Under the pieces are notes generated by a model, which was not told where the DNA came from, ran no database searches, and saw nothing but the letters and a program-made list of their open reading frames with translations. Made by a program: the position numbers and the translations under genes. A DNA stretch of 64,000 bases from Allolobophora icterica (lineage: Eukaryota > Annelida > Clitellata > Crassiclitellata > Lumbricidae), in NCBI GenBank assembly GCA_963556255.1, contig OY744616.1, positions 3,936,405 through 4,000,404 of the forward strand. The letters run 5' to 3'. Shown one piece after another: positions 31,076 through 42,735 of the stretch. Position 1 is the first letter of the stretch, and every line of letters begins with the position of its first letter.

Positions 31076-31612
31076 GCATGATACGATTCTATCTAAATGA
31101 TTGATATCTAATACTGATTTGACCTTTATGGGGGGGAGGGGGGGTCGAGCCGGAGCCTGGTACATGAATATGGTCCCTTTGGGACTGTTTAGTTATGTTT
31201 AGTTAAGTTTAGTTAAGCTATAGATTATGGTTAACCTCCAAGTGTTGAGGATTTTAGAGGTTACAGCTAGTGGCCTGATTAAGCTATTGTGAGGGAGGCA
31301 ACTGTACAATGCCATCATTGTATCTGTAAATTTACCTATCTGGGCATCCCCGGTCAGCGGGACCTAGGTCCCTTAGGGGCGCCCATTGCCTCTTATGACT
31401 CTAAGAACTCGTTTACTTTCAAACTCACCTGACTCTACTTCAAGTTCATTTCATTTCCTCCATGCTAGTCAAGCGAGTATCTTTATCTTACTACTTTATA
31501 GTTTCACAGGGTTTGAATTTCCAGAAACTGCACTATTTTATATTAATTTGTTTCGATGGAAATGATTGTTATTGATGTCATTTGAAGCAATAAAGAAAGA
31601 TGTTATGTTATG

Positions 31613-31613
<1 letters not shown>

Positions 31614-31660
<47 letters not shown>
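31614..31660 (+). repeat. (TA)n microsatellite
   Basis: About 23 uninterrupted AT dinucleotides, again next to a purine-rich tract (31665-31835), mirroring the arrangement at 30870-31072. Confidence 0.95.
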
Positions 31661-31662
<2 letters not shown>

Positions 31663-32682
31663 TGACAGAGAGACACAGATAACGAAACAGAGAGCGAGAA
31701 ACAGAGATAGAGAGCCACACACAGGGAGAGAAAGTGAAGGACGTAGGGATAACGACACACACAGAGAAAAAGAGCGAAAACAGAGACATAAAGACAGATA
31801 TATACAGACAGAGACAGAGACAGACGACGATATGAAAACGTCCTTTCAATTCTTTTTGTAAGAAGTTGTGGTTTGTCAACTTTAACTCATAATAAATGAA
31901 AAACGATTAACCAGTCCTTCCTATTATTATTATTATTCCAAAGTTTAACGTCGTCCTTTGGCAACAATGGCCGTTGACGACAATTCACAAATACAATTTC
32001 TAGAAAACGATAAACTTATAGTGTCCGTATAACACCATGTAAAGGTGTCAAACATAAGCTTACAATGTCAGTAATGTCACATCACCCAAAGCAACATATC
32101 TAATGTTATTTATAATACACATAGCTATAAAATGTTCCGACGCAAACCAAACAGTACTTCGCAACTATTGTCACTCGCTAGAAATATTTAAACAACTTCA
32201 GACATAAATGCACAGCACATATGATTATAATTATGACATTATATTCCCATTCTATTATTGAAATGTTTAATTGATCATTTCTTATTCCTCAGTTCAATGA
32301 GATCTTATAGCAATATGTACCACTACAATCATATCATGTATGAAATAGTACCAATCTCACATACATCATGCATATTAAATGAAACGTATGGTTATACCAA
32401 GTACCTTTCCTCAAAGAAACTGCTCAGGTACTAAACACACTCAAGTACAAATCTCATCAACCAACAAAGCATAAAATTATATGAGCATAATAATTACAAT
32501 TGTTTCAAGTTTGATATTAATGCATTCAAGATTGCATTATAATAATGTAATAATTAATACAATAAAATAAAATGCACAAGGAAAAGACTAATTAAAATTA
32601 CAGATAAAAAAATAAAAAAAATAAAATAAAATAAATAAAAATAAAATAAAACTATTTACATTAGCAAACTTAGCATATCTCT

Positions 32683-35600
32683 TTACAGAATTTGACCTTT
32701 AGTAATTAGTTTAAGTACCCTATACACTTCATTTTGTAATATATTTACTGTTAAAAGGGTTGAAATAGAAATGTCCCTTTTATACAATTGACATTTATCT
32801 CCCAACAACTTCGATATATCTTCTTTTTTACACTCAAGTAGTAAGTGATGAATAGTCTCCTTGACCTGACAGGTATCACATAAACCACTTGAATGTCGTT
32901 TTATAATAAACAGCCTTTGATTAGTATTCGCGACTCCCAGACGTAACCTAGAAATTTGGACTTCCTTATGCCTATAGGGTTCTAAATATTTAATATCTGT
33001 ACTTACAATTGGACAAATAGATTTATAAAAATGACCTCTATTATCGTTAGTATATTCTAATTGCCATTTATTTACTATATACAGTTTCATTAAAGTAAAA
33101 ATTTCTGAAAGTTCAAGATAATTAGTAGAATTAATATGATCAATACTCAGGGCTTCTTTAGCCAAAGTATCTGCTCGATCATTACCTGTCAGGTCAATGT
33201 GACTTGGGATCCAAATAAATCTTATTTGATTGGAATTTAGTCTGTTAATCAGAGACAATAGTTCATTCAATAAATTAGGTCTAGACTGAGAATAAGACTC
33301 CTTAATTGACGTAAGAACACTCAATGAATCAGAAAACAATGCAAATTGACAATTCTTATAACATTCGGAGTTTAAAATCCATTTTACAGTTTCTATAATT
33401 GCAGTCAACTCTGCTGCATAAATACTGGAGCTATTACATAATCTAAATTTTTTATCTATATTTAAACTTGGTACTGTAAAGGCAGCAGAAACAAATTCAT
33501 CTACCTTTGACCCATCAGTATAGATATGTATGTAAGAGTTGTACTTAGAAACTAATTCCAAAGCAGATTGCTTTAAATATTCTGGATGATCAGTTTTCTT
33601 ATTTATTAATTTATTCAAAGTTAAGTCAACCTCTACTTGTTTGTTACACCAAGGAGGTTCAGATGGGAAAGAAGGGCCAATAATAGATGTATTAAGTGAA
33701 GAAAAGAATTCAGAAGTACGAGTATAAATGGAATGCTCCCTACTCTCAGGTGTCCTAAAAACATTTGTCCAGTGGTTCTCCATTGTTGCTGTATTTATGT
33801 GAAATTTATTACCCAAAAATTTTAGTCCCACATTTTATTGAATTTTGGAGTCGTCTTAAATGAAGAGGCAACTCTCCACATTCATTTTGAAGTGCTGCAG
33901 CTGCAGTACCCTTAGGGGCTCCACAACATAATCTAAGTGCCTCAGTTTGGATACAAGAGAGTTTATCTAGGTGCGATTTACAAGCAGAAGAATAAGCAAC
34001 GTCACCATAATCTAAAATAGACCTAATTAATGCCCTATATATGGTTAGGAGAGTTTTCTTACAAGCTCCCCAACCATAGCCACTGATGGCTCTTATGAGA
34101 TTTAACCTCTTTTTGCATTTTTCAATGATATAATCAATATGTGGTTTCCAACTCAATTTACTGTCAAAAATTACTCCCAAGAATTTGACTTCATTTTCCA
34201 TTTTAATTTGTTCTTTATCAATTTTAATAGTAATCCTTGACAAATTATTTCTTTTGGAGAAAAGGACTCCAGTGGTTTTATTAATAGATATTTTAAAACC
34301 ATTTCTATTACACCAATTTTGTATTAAATTGATCGATAATTGAATTTTATTTTGTAATATTTTAACATTTCTATGTCCTAAGTAAATAGCACTATCATCA
34401 GCAAACAGTGACATCTCTACACCATCCACACCTGCAGCAATATCATTTATCATTAGCAAGAATAAAATAGGAGATATTACCGAACCCTGGGGTGTACCAT
34501 TCTGTTGTATACATTTATCAGAAAGTTCTGCCCCAACTTTCACCTGAAAAGTTCTATTTGAAAGAAAGTTTTCAATCCAGTTAAATGTATTACCCACTAT
34601 TCCCAAATTCTGAATTTTATTTAAAAGGGTAGGTACATGTAACATGTCATATGCTCTTTCAAAGTCAATGAAAATAGCCAAAACATGTTCTTTATTTTTA
34701 ATTTTTTTAAGAATATTATCCTGAAGTTTAAGGATTTGATCATTTGTACTTCTATATTTTCGAAAGCCAGACTGATTTTTTGAAATAAGGTTATTTTTTT
34801 CCAAAAACCATTGGAGACGTTTTGTTACCATTGTTTCCATTACTTTACAAATCGTTGGAGTCAATGATATAGGTCGATAAGATTCTGGAACCGAGGCGTC
34901 TTTATTTGGTTTTAATAATGGTAGAATAATGGCATGATGCCAGTCAGTTGGCAATTTCCCTTCCTCCCAGATTTCATTATAAAATATTAATAGGGTTTTA
35001 AGAGCATTTTTATGAAGATGTTTTAACAACTCATAAGGTAATTTGTCATCACCCGGTGACTTATTATTTTTTGCTGATCTTATAGCTTGTTTCAATTCAT
35101 TAAGATAAAACCTCTCATTTAAGATTTCCATTTCATGAACAGGACTACTGTCAATTCTATTAGGGTTATTTTGTAAATTATTATCTTTGATATAATTTAA
35201 GAATTTTTTACTATAATTTTGGGTACTACTAGTACTTGCATAATTGTTAGCTAAAAGATTTGCTTTTTCAAGGTTTGTTTCAGCTATTAATTCATTACGA
35301 TTCAGAGTAGGAATGGAACTATGGGTTGCAATACCATTCATTTTTCTTGCCCATGTCCATACAGAGCCCAATTTTGTCTGATCCGTAAGTTCAGAGCAAT
35401 ATGTTTGCCAACAAGTTTTTGCTTCTGTTTTAAGTGTCTGTTTAACTATAGCCTCTTGTTTCTTGTATTCCAAATAATCATTTAACTCCCTTGTTTTATT
35501 CATTTTATTCCTAAACTGATTTCTTTTATAAATGACTTCACTGCATTTATCACTCCAATATGGTAAAGGTCTAAATTTTTTATTTTTATTCTTTCTATTT

Positions 35601-36460
35601 TTGAGATTTTTACTAGGAATTGATTGATTCGCTATAGAAGTAATACAATCTACTAAATTATTGAAATTAGCGTCAAAATTTTTATCAACTAAAATATCTC
35701 TTGTTATTGAAAATTTACTTAGTTCTTCATAATTCTTCCAATCCGCTTTTTTTAATTTCCATAGATGCATACTTAAATTATACTCTATTGTGATTTCTTC
35801 ATTAATAGTAGTTATAGTAGCATAATGATCCGAGCTCATGTTGCTATTGGTGACATTATGTCTAGCATTAAGAGCTACATCTTGTGAACATATGCTCAAA
35901 TCTATAACAGAATTCAAATTTGATTGGTTTGATGTGATACGTGTAGCTTGACCTGTATTAAGCACAACTAAATTCTTTTCTGTTAATATTTCTTCTATAA
36001 TTTCCCCTCTTTTATTTGTCTTAGAACAACCCCATAATTTATTATGAGCATTAAAATCACCAACAATAATTGATCTTTTATGTGGAAAAATACTCTGAAT
36101 ATCTTCTTTTTTAAATGTATATGAAGGTGTGAAATAAGAATTAAATATTTTTAAATGACCACTTAAAGTTTTAATTTCAATACCTTGAATTTCAATGTTT
36201 GTAACTTCGTCCACATCTAGTACATTAAAGTTTAGGCCCTCTTTTAAGTAAATAGCTAAACCCCCCTTTTCATTACTTGAGCAATCTTTTCGTATAATAT
36301 TGTAGCCATCCAATTTTGGTGATTTAGTTGGATTTTTCAAAAAGGTCTCTTGCAGACATATCACATCCGGTGGAATGTACGACTTCAATATATAATTCTT
36401 AAGTTGGTCTTTATGACCTCGAAAACCACGTGCATTCCATTGAAGAATGGTCAACGCCAT
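32683..36460 (-). pseudogene. I/Nimb-like ORF2: endonuclease, RT and RNase H, one frameshift
   Basis: Probable ATG at 36460 (MALTILQWNARGF). The endonuclease has ICLQETF, IIVGDFNAHNKLWG and SSDHYATI. RT has LLKPNKDASVPESYRPISL, NQSGFRKYRSTNDQ, FIDFERAYDML, NGTPQGSVISP and the catalytic FADD (SLFADDSAIY). A single-base frameshift near 33825-33835 ends the first frame at 33809. The next frame carries RNase H: IYTDGSKVD, IYAAELTAIIET, ALFSDSLSV and TGNDRADTLA give the D-E-D-D set. A zinc-binding segment CDTCQVKETIHHLLLEC follows, to the stop at 32683. Apart from the frameshift all catalytic motifs are intact. The endonuclease, RT and RNase H would nick, copy and degrade the element's own RNA. 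Confidence 0.9.
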
Positions 36461-36478
36461 AGTGGACAAAAAATGAAA

Positions 36479-38520
36479 CTACTGTTCTTTATATCTAAAT
36501 TCTATATCATTATCAAAAAGTAATTTAGACGCTGCATGGCTGATTACAAACTGTGCCTGTTTTTTTGACTCAGCCTTTGCAATAGTTGCCAATACGCCAA
36601 GAACAAAGGACACTTTTATCTTCATAATTGGGTCATAATCTTCTACTGTGTTATTCGCTGGCTTGCTGTGATATACTGCCTTGTAATCTTTGTCATTGAA
36701 TGACAAAAACCTTTTGACTACATCATCAGAAGAGGTTTGTACAGTAGAATTAATTTGCACATCAGTTGGTGTTTGTATATCTAATGAAGTATTTATTACT
36801 CTTGTTTGGGTTTCTAGTCCAGTTTTAACTTTTGAAGAATAGGTGGAATTGTTTGTTTTAAGAGCATTGACAGGAACATTCTGATGCTGGACCTCATCAA
36901 CCTTGACAATAGCATCAGCAAGAGTAACGTTCTGCTCTGCTCTTATTTTCAGAGCAGATTGAATCTTTAAATACATTGGACAGCTTCTGTGGGCAGCACT
37001 ATGATTCTGACCACAGTTAGCACATCTTAATTTAGTTTTATCTGGGCAGTCAACATAAGAGTGGCTACCACTGCATCTACTGCACACAACTTCTCGTCTG
37101 CAAAATAATTTAGAGTGACTAAACATTTGGCAATGATCACATCTCAAAGGTCTAGGCACAAAAGGATTAATTCTATACCTTCTGCCATTCACTTCCAAAA
37201 ATTCTGGCAAAACAGTCCCTTTGGGATAAGCAATCAAAGTCGCTTTGCTAAATTCGGAATTACCAATTCTATGGATATGATGGGCTCCATTTTCCAATGC
37301 TATTTCATTTAAATTCTCTTGACTTTCAAGTAAACCAAAGACTACCCCTTTAACAAAGTACTCGTTTTCCTGTCTTTTCACAGGAAGTGGTTTGTTATAA
37401 ACAGGTTGAGAAGTCAAAGAAAAGGGAATACTAGTCTTCACAGGCTTATCATTCAATGATTGTATCTTAAGAAGTTGATTTTTCTGAGCTTCATCTTTAG
37501 CAATTATTTTCAGTACACCTTGTTGAGTTACAAAAACCTTGTCAACCTCTCCCCTGGTCTTCTCAACTATTTCCTTGTTGAGTTGACGAGGCATGTGTTT
37601 GAAGTAGTTACGAAGATCATCTTTATGCCCATCTATATACACAGTTCGTGACTGAACCTCCCGTAAGAGCTTCTTTTTTTCCTCAGTCAGAGGAGGACGG
37701 GATTTATGGTTAATTTTGTTTTCAATAACTTGGTCAGTTATTGATTTATTTACATCATTTATCACCTCATTTGTCAACATTGTGGAATTATTCATGGTAA
37801 TGATCTTCTCTTGTCTTACCATATTTGCATTTGAAACTTCAATCATTTCAATATCACTTAAAACCTGAAAATTTGCATCATCTTGACATGCAGCAGATTC
37901 ATCAATACATATCACATCAACTGTTACACATTTCTGAGAAACAGATTTCTCAGCGCTATCAATGACCGGACTTTATAAATACTTGTCTTGAGTCTCTTTT
38001 TCGGGTGTGCTTGTGGGTGGCCATCCATCCTACACCGCCGATCCTGGAGCTTCTCAGTAGGGACTGCCTTCAAGAAGTCATCTTTAATCAATGTTTTTGT
38101 ATAATTCCCATTTATCACCAGACCTTGCCGGTTTTCCAATGAATATGATCGTCTTTTTGCCGTTGACTCAAAGTACGATTCAAAATGTGTGACATTATCA
38201 TGGCAAAGATTGTCGGAGGAATTACATAAGAAATTTCTCATATCTTCAACAGAATTTGATTTATAGTTACCACGTTTGTCTTCATCTGCACCTTTACCGT
38301 TTATGTTTCCAGAAGTTTCGGCGAAACCCGTTTGGTATGAATCAGTTACACTGGCTGAAGACGACAAGATTTCCTGGTTTTCAAGTAGTACGTCGGACTT
38401 ATGTTGATTGTCTGATTTAGGTGTAGGCCTATCAAGGATATTCTTTGACATCGAAACATCGCCTGCATTTGAAGAGCTCGATGATGTATTGAGAGGTCTC
38501 TTTCTCTTGCCTTTTCCCAT
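36479..38520 (-). pseudogene. I/Nimb-like ORF1 (nucleic-acid-binding), one frameshift
   Basis: ATG at 38520 (MGKGKRKRPLNTSSSSS), basic and Ser-rich. The first frame stops at 37924, and a second, overlapping frame carries on from upstream of 37915 to the stop at 36479. A one-base indel near 37960-37975 explains the break (the continuing frame reads PVIDSAEKSVSQKC). The second part has three zinc knuckles in a row: CDHCQMFSHSKLFC, CSRCSGSHSYVDC and CANCGQNHSAAHRSC. ORF1 proteins of this group coat the element RNA. The stop lies 18 bp upstream of the ORF2 start. Confidence 0.85.
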
Positions 38521-38899
38521 TTCAAATTTCTTTTTTGTTGTTGTTTAAAGTTTAGTTTAAAGTATAAATTCAATATCAGTACGGTACAGATTTCGCGCGT
38601 AAATGGCGCGAAAACCGAATTTCTCGATTAACTCGTATTAACTCGTATAATCTCTTGATTAACTCGTATAATCCTTTACAATGTTTCGATTATTTCGTAT
38701 GTAATCAGGCATAATATCGAATCGCATAATTTATCCTGTCTATCAATGTAGAAAACAAACTCTCTCGATTCAACGATTCGACGCATCAACTTCTCGACGC
38801 CATTTTACTCTCTCTACTCGCTAATCTCCACATATCGCTAATCACATATCGCTAATCTCCACATATTCCTTCCTATTGCGTCCGTTGAAAAATATATAG

Positions 38900-39375
38900 C
38901 GATGTGTTACAGCGTTTTAAAGGTGTCCAAAGGTAGCCGCTTTTAATGCAGAGTATGACGACATCTTGTGGTTGCCATGGACCACAGTATCTAACCTGGT
39001 AAAAGGAAGCATTGAACGACTCAAACGTTTTTTCCGATAAAACCCTAGAGTTTAAATTTGGAGTTTATGAATACGATTATTAGATTGATTAAACGAAGTG
39101 ACTTAATTATGATGATTGTTTTAGTTGTCGGGGGTTTTAATGGTTTCAACCCCCTAGCTGTTCTTCCAACCCCTCAGCTAAGTTACTGAAAATATTTTTT
39201 GTAAAGGAAACTAAAATATCTCATGAGTCGGCGCAGTTTTTTATGTCTAACTTATTAACAACCTGAGATTTTAATCTGCATTCTCAGCCATTCTGGTACT
39301 TTGGTAATCTGCAAAATCATCGACCACCAGGTATTCTGACAAATAAAACACTGCTTTAGAGTAGCATTATTGAAA
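38900..39375. other. Dispersed repeat remnant and unique spacer, no gene
   Basis: 38905-38985 carries CGTTTTAAAGGTGTCC and ACGACATCTTGTGGTTGCC of the dispersed family, flanking the I/Nimb-like insertion. The rest shows nothing I recognise. Confidence 0.5.
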
Positions 39376-39376
39376 T

Positions 39377-39600
39377 TTTAAGGATGCCTGATAGTGTAGT
39401 GGTTAGCTAAAGGTCTGGGGCTGAAATCCCCGCAAGGAAAGACATTTCGTTTGAGGTTTCTGCTTCACCTGCGCCCCCCGCCAACTCAGCTATGATGAGT
39501 TTACACCGTCTCATCGTCCCACTGTCGGTGGGACGATGAGACGGTGAGGGAGAGGACTGGTCACCAACCCTCATATGCCGAGGCTAAGAAAATGAAGTCA
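39377..39600 (+). mobile_element. tRNA-derived SINE, family 3
   Basis: A-box-like TAGTGTAGTGGTTAGC, degenerate B box (GGGCTGAAATCCC), body TTTCTGCTTCACCTGCGCCC, and 3' part CTCATATGCCGAGGCTAAGA followed by a pyrimidine-rich tail. Relatives are at 51560-51785 and, reversed, at 63840-64000. Confidence 0.8.
39506..39544. repeat. Perfect 17-bp-stem hairpin inside SINE family 3
   Basis: CCGTCTCATCGTCCCAC, loop TGTCG, then the exact complement. The copy at 51560 has only the second half recognisable (GATAAGATGAGACAGC), so the perfect arm is specific to this copy. Confidence 0.9.
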
Positions 39601-39687
39601 CTCTTCTTTTTCTTCTTTTTCTTCTTCTTCTTCTTCCTCCTCCTCCTCCTCCTCCTCCTCCTCCTTCTCCTCCTCCTTCTTCTTCTG
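39601..39687 (+). repeat. (CTT)n/(CTC)n pyrimidine tract
   Basis: An almost pure C/T run forming the tail of the SINE. Confidence 0.9.
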
Positions 39688-41446
39688 CAGTGCCTGCTTT
39701 AGGTATTGGCGATATAGGCGGCTGCCTAGAGCGGAATTTTCTCAAGGGGCGACAAATTCCGGCAAAATAAAACTAATATTATTAATTAGTAAGAAATTCA
39801 ATGGAAATAGATGTTTTTAGTAAGGGGCGGCATTTTTGTCCTTGCGGCTTGATATGTTGGTACCAGAACAAAAATTACGATTAATATTCTTATCTTATCT
39901 TATCTTATAATCTTAATACCGGCCTATAGCACAAAACTGTCAACGGCCGCCTCTGCCTTCTTCTATAGAAATTTATAGTTTATGAATACGATTTCGATTC
40001 GATTAAGCTAACGATGCGACTTAATTATGACGAAATGATTTGCGCAGACTATGTTCCTCTGTGGGTCCCTGACGACCCAGGAATGGACTGCGTGTCCGTC
40101 AACATCGCCAAGAAGAAGTTGGAGTCCAAGGCGTCCACTTAGACATTAATTTGCCCGCGACCAGTTACCTCCAGTCACAAGTAAGACCCACTGGCTAGTA
40201 GCTGGTTAAGACCGCTGGCAATTACTAATTGGTGATTGGGTGGTAGTTTCTCTTTAAAAGTGCATTGTTCTAACGAAGATGATTAGCGTTGCCCCCTCCC
40301 TTATCTAGGCTCGGGACCGACACCATCCGAAAACCACAGTGACGGAGTTTTAGGCTATTAGAGCCGTTGAAGTCGAACCTACATCCTTTGAACTGCATGC
40401 ATCTAAATTTAATAACTGGCGTTTGAACGAAACTGACGAACAAAGTAAGTCATTCGGATAGGTTTCAGTCTATCATATTATGCAGAAATTTAAGTGACAG
40501 TTTGTACGTGTTCTAGCCGTTGACGTCGAACCTACTCAAATTCTGCCTCGCCCATTACGGTTTGAACGAAGATGATGAATGAATTGCCTAAGTTGGACAC
40601 GTTTTGAAGGTGTCTAAATGCAGTATTATATTATGCAGAATCTTTAGTGACATTGTGGCTGTAAGAGCCGAGCGACGTCGAAATTACCCTTCTTTGAAAT
40701 AAATACTTGATGCTACGAAGTGATTCGAGTACCGTTTGAACGAAACTGACGAATAAATAGCGTTATGGGAACACGATTTAAAGGTGTTTAATTGCAGTAT
40801 TTATTATAGTGCATGCTTAACAATATCTAGTGGCTCTAATGGTTATAACGTCGATTTTCCTTGCTTTACAAAATGTTTTGTGGCGAACACCATAGGAAGC
40901 ATCCAGGATGCGTTCAACCATAAGAACAGCTGTCTAACTGCAGTATGATATTATGCAGGATTTTTAGCGATATCTTGTTGACGTCGAACCTACGCTGTAA
41001 GAAATCAATAAACTAAATATTTAAGAATTTGACAACAAACTGTGCAAAATAATTTCTATCGACGTCAACGACTTGTGTTGTCATAAGATCTCCTAAAACT
41101 ATGGATCCATGAAATACAACTATTTACATTACACTATAAAGCATCCAAATTACAACGGTTGACCCTTACAATAGGTCCCTGCGTAGCCTATAGATTTAAT
41201 TTGAAAATGCTAGTACACGTAATCAAAAGACTTTTCTTTAAGTATCGAGGTTTGTATATTTTAGATTTATCTCTTAAATTGTTAGAGACATTTCTTTCCT
41301 CTTGTATATTCCAGTGGGTGAATTTTGTCATCACATAAGATTATGAATGAAGCTGACGAATAAATTGCGTCAGTTGTTTCCATTTAAAAGGTGTTTAAAG
41401 AGAGCGTTATGTTATTAAGTGATGTTAACAACATCTTGCTGATGTG

Positions 41447-41468
41447 AAGGCCGTTGGACGACGGCCTT
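41447..41468. repeat. Hairpin in dispersed repeat
   Basis: AAGGCCGT, loop TTGGACG less one base, ACGGCCTT. Same position in the repeat as 30558 and 41811. Confidence 0.8.
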
Positions 41469-41810
41469 AACTATAGCCCTGATTTCCTTGAAAAAAGTGG
41501 AAATAATTAACGGCCTTTGTTGTCATAAGATGTCGTTAAAATCTGGATCCATCCACTGACAATGAAATAAAACTATTTAGCCTACATGGTAGTGATGGTA
41601 CACTATAAAAGGCTTTTATTGAGAATTCAGATTTGTATATTTTACACTTATCTCTTAAAGTGGTAGAGATATGGTACATCTCTTGTGCATCATGATTAGC
41701 ATATATTTGAACGAAGCCGTTGAATAAATTGGATCAGTTGCCTTAGTTTAAAAGGTGTCGAAATAGATCATTGCATTATTCAGCGAGTTTAACGACATCT
41801 TATGGAAGTG

Positions 41811-41831
41811 AAGGCCGTAGACGACGGCCTT
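41811..41831. repeat. Hairpin in dispersed repeat
   Basis: AAGGCCGT, loop AGACG, ACGGCCTT. Confidence 0.8.
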
Positions 41832-42485
41832 AAGCAGCTCATCAAGAAATTAACATCCAGTAGTGTTTGGATGGATTACAATAGTTGAACGTCTTCGCTT
41901 GGCATCAAAAGCACTGTTAAAGTTGATGGATAATATTATGTGCTGTTGAACAGTTTTCACGGTTCGTATAACGTCGTACAGCTCTAGACGTTAACAGAAG
42001 GCTAACTATCACCCACGGGCTTTCCACTCAAAACTGAACCCTCACCTGTTCAAGTACTTCTACCCTGACTCATTTGATTCTCCGCCTTCCAATAATTGTT
42101 CTCGCCCAAAAGACACCCGCCTTAATAGATGCTCTGCCTCCTCTCTTGATCTGGCCCTCTGGAAACCGGACTCTAACCACTTTTGGACAACTCTCTGGCA
42201 AACGCCCTCTGATATTCGACGTAGCGCTCGTGAATAGGCTGGTGCCCTGCGATTGACCTTCGAGTGGCGCCTTAGCAGTTTGGAGATTACAATTACGATT
42301 AGCGTTTTTGTTGTTTTCATTGTTTCATTGTTTAACATCTAGTGGCAACCCCGGACGTTGACGTTGACCTTTACTTTGTCACGATCCTAGAGCCGACATT
42401 ACACTAGCTTTAGAAGCTGACGAATATATTCAGTACATTATCAGCGTTTTAAAGGTGTCTAAAGAGAAATTGCATTATTTTTCGT

Positions 42486-42735
42486 TTAATATTTTCAAAC
42501 TGACAATTACGCAGTATGATTAAAAATCAGTATGAACGGATGATCACAAGTTATTACAGGAGTCGAATTTAACTTATACGGCAGCCATTCAAGGCGCCCT
42601 TCACGTCCTACATCTCATTTTAACAACGCGCCATCTCGCGATTATAGGCTGAGTGGACCTTGAGAGGGTTGCGGGAAGCGATCCCGCTACCTACTGCTCT
42701 TCACGCCAGTGATGTTACCACTACTCTATGGACCC
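42486..42735 (-). mobile_element. tRNA-derived SINE, family 1 (second subfamily)
   Basis: Reverse complement of the 56344-56612 type. Shared words are GATGATCACAAGTTATTACA, TACATCTCATTTTAACAACG and GGTTGCGGGAAGCGATCCCG (B box region). It ends in a run of C next to the head. Confidence 0.8.

Larger units (their letters stand above)
30590..32060. other. Microsatellites and dispersed repeats, no gene
   Basis: Dispersed repeat pieces lie at 30500-30710 and 31950-32055. A/G-rich GAGACAGA tracts and two (TA)n arrays lie between. The Ile/Tyr and Arg/Glu frames are artefacts of these. 31180-31560 is unremarkable. Confidence 0.6.
32560..38880 (-). mobile_element. Nearly full-length I/Nimb-like non-LTR retrotransposon
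   Basis: About 6.3 kb with a 5' UTR, ORF1 (zinc knuckles) and ORF2 (endonuclease, RT, RNase H). A C-terminal RNase H in ORF2 and a CCHC-rich ORF1 point to the I group, for example Nimb. The 5' UTR (about 38580-38870) has short direct repeats of ATTAACTCGTATAATC. The exact ends are not resolved; dispersed repeat sequence resumes at about 32060 and 38900. Confidence 0.88.

Noticed and set aside
31610..31879. Ile/Tyr-rich frames
   Set aside because: Read-through of (TA)n microsatellites and adjacent purine tracts, as also at 30779-31165.
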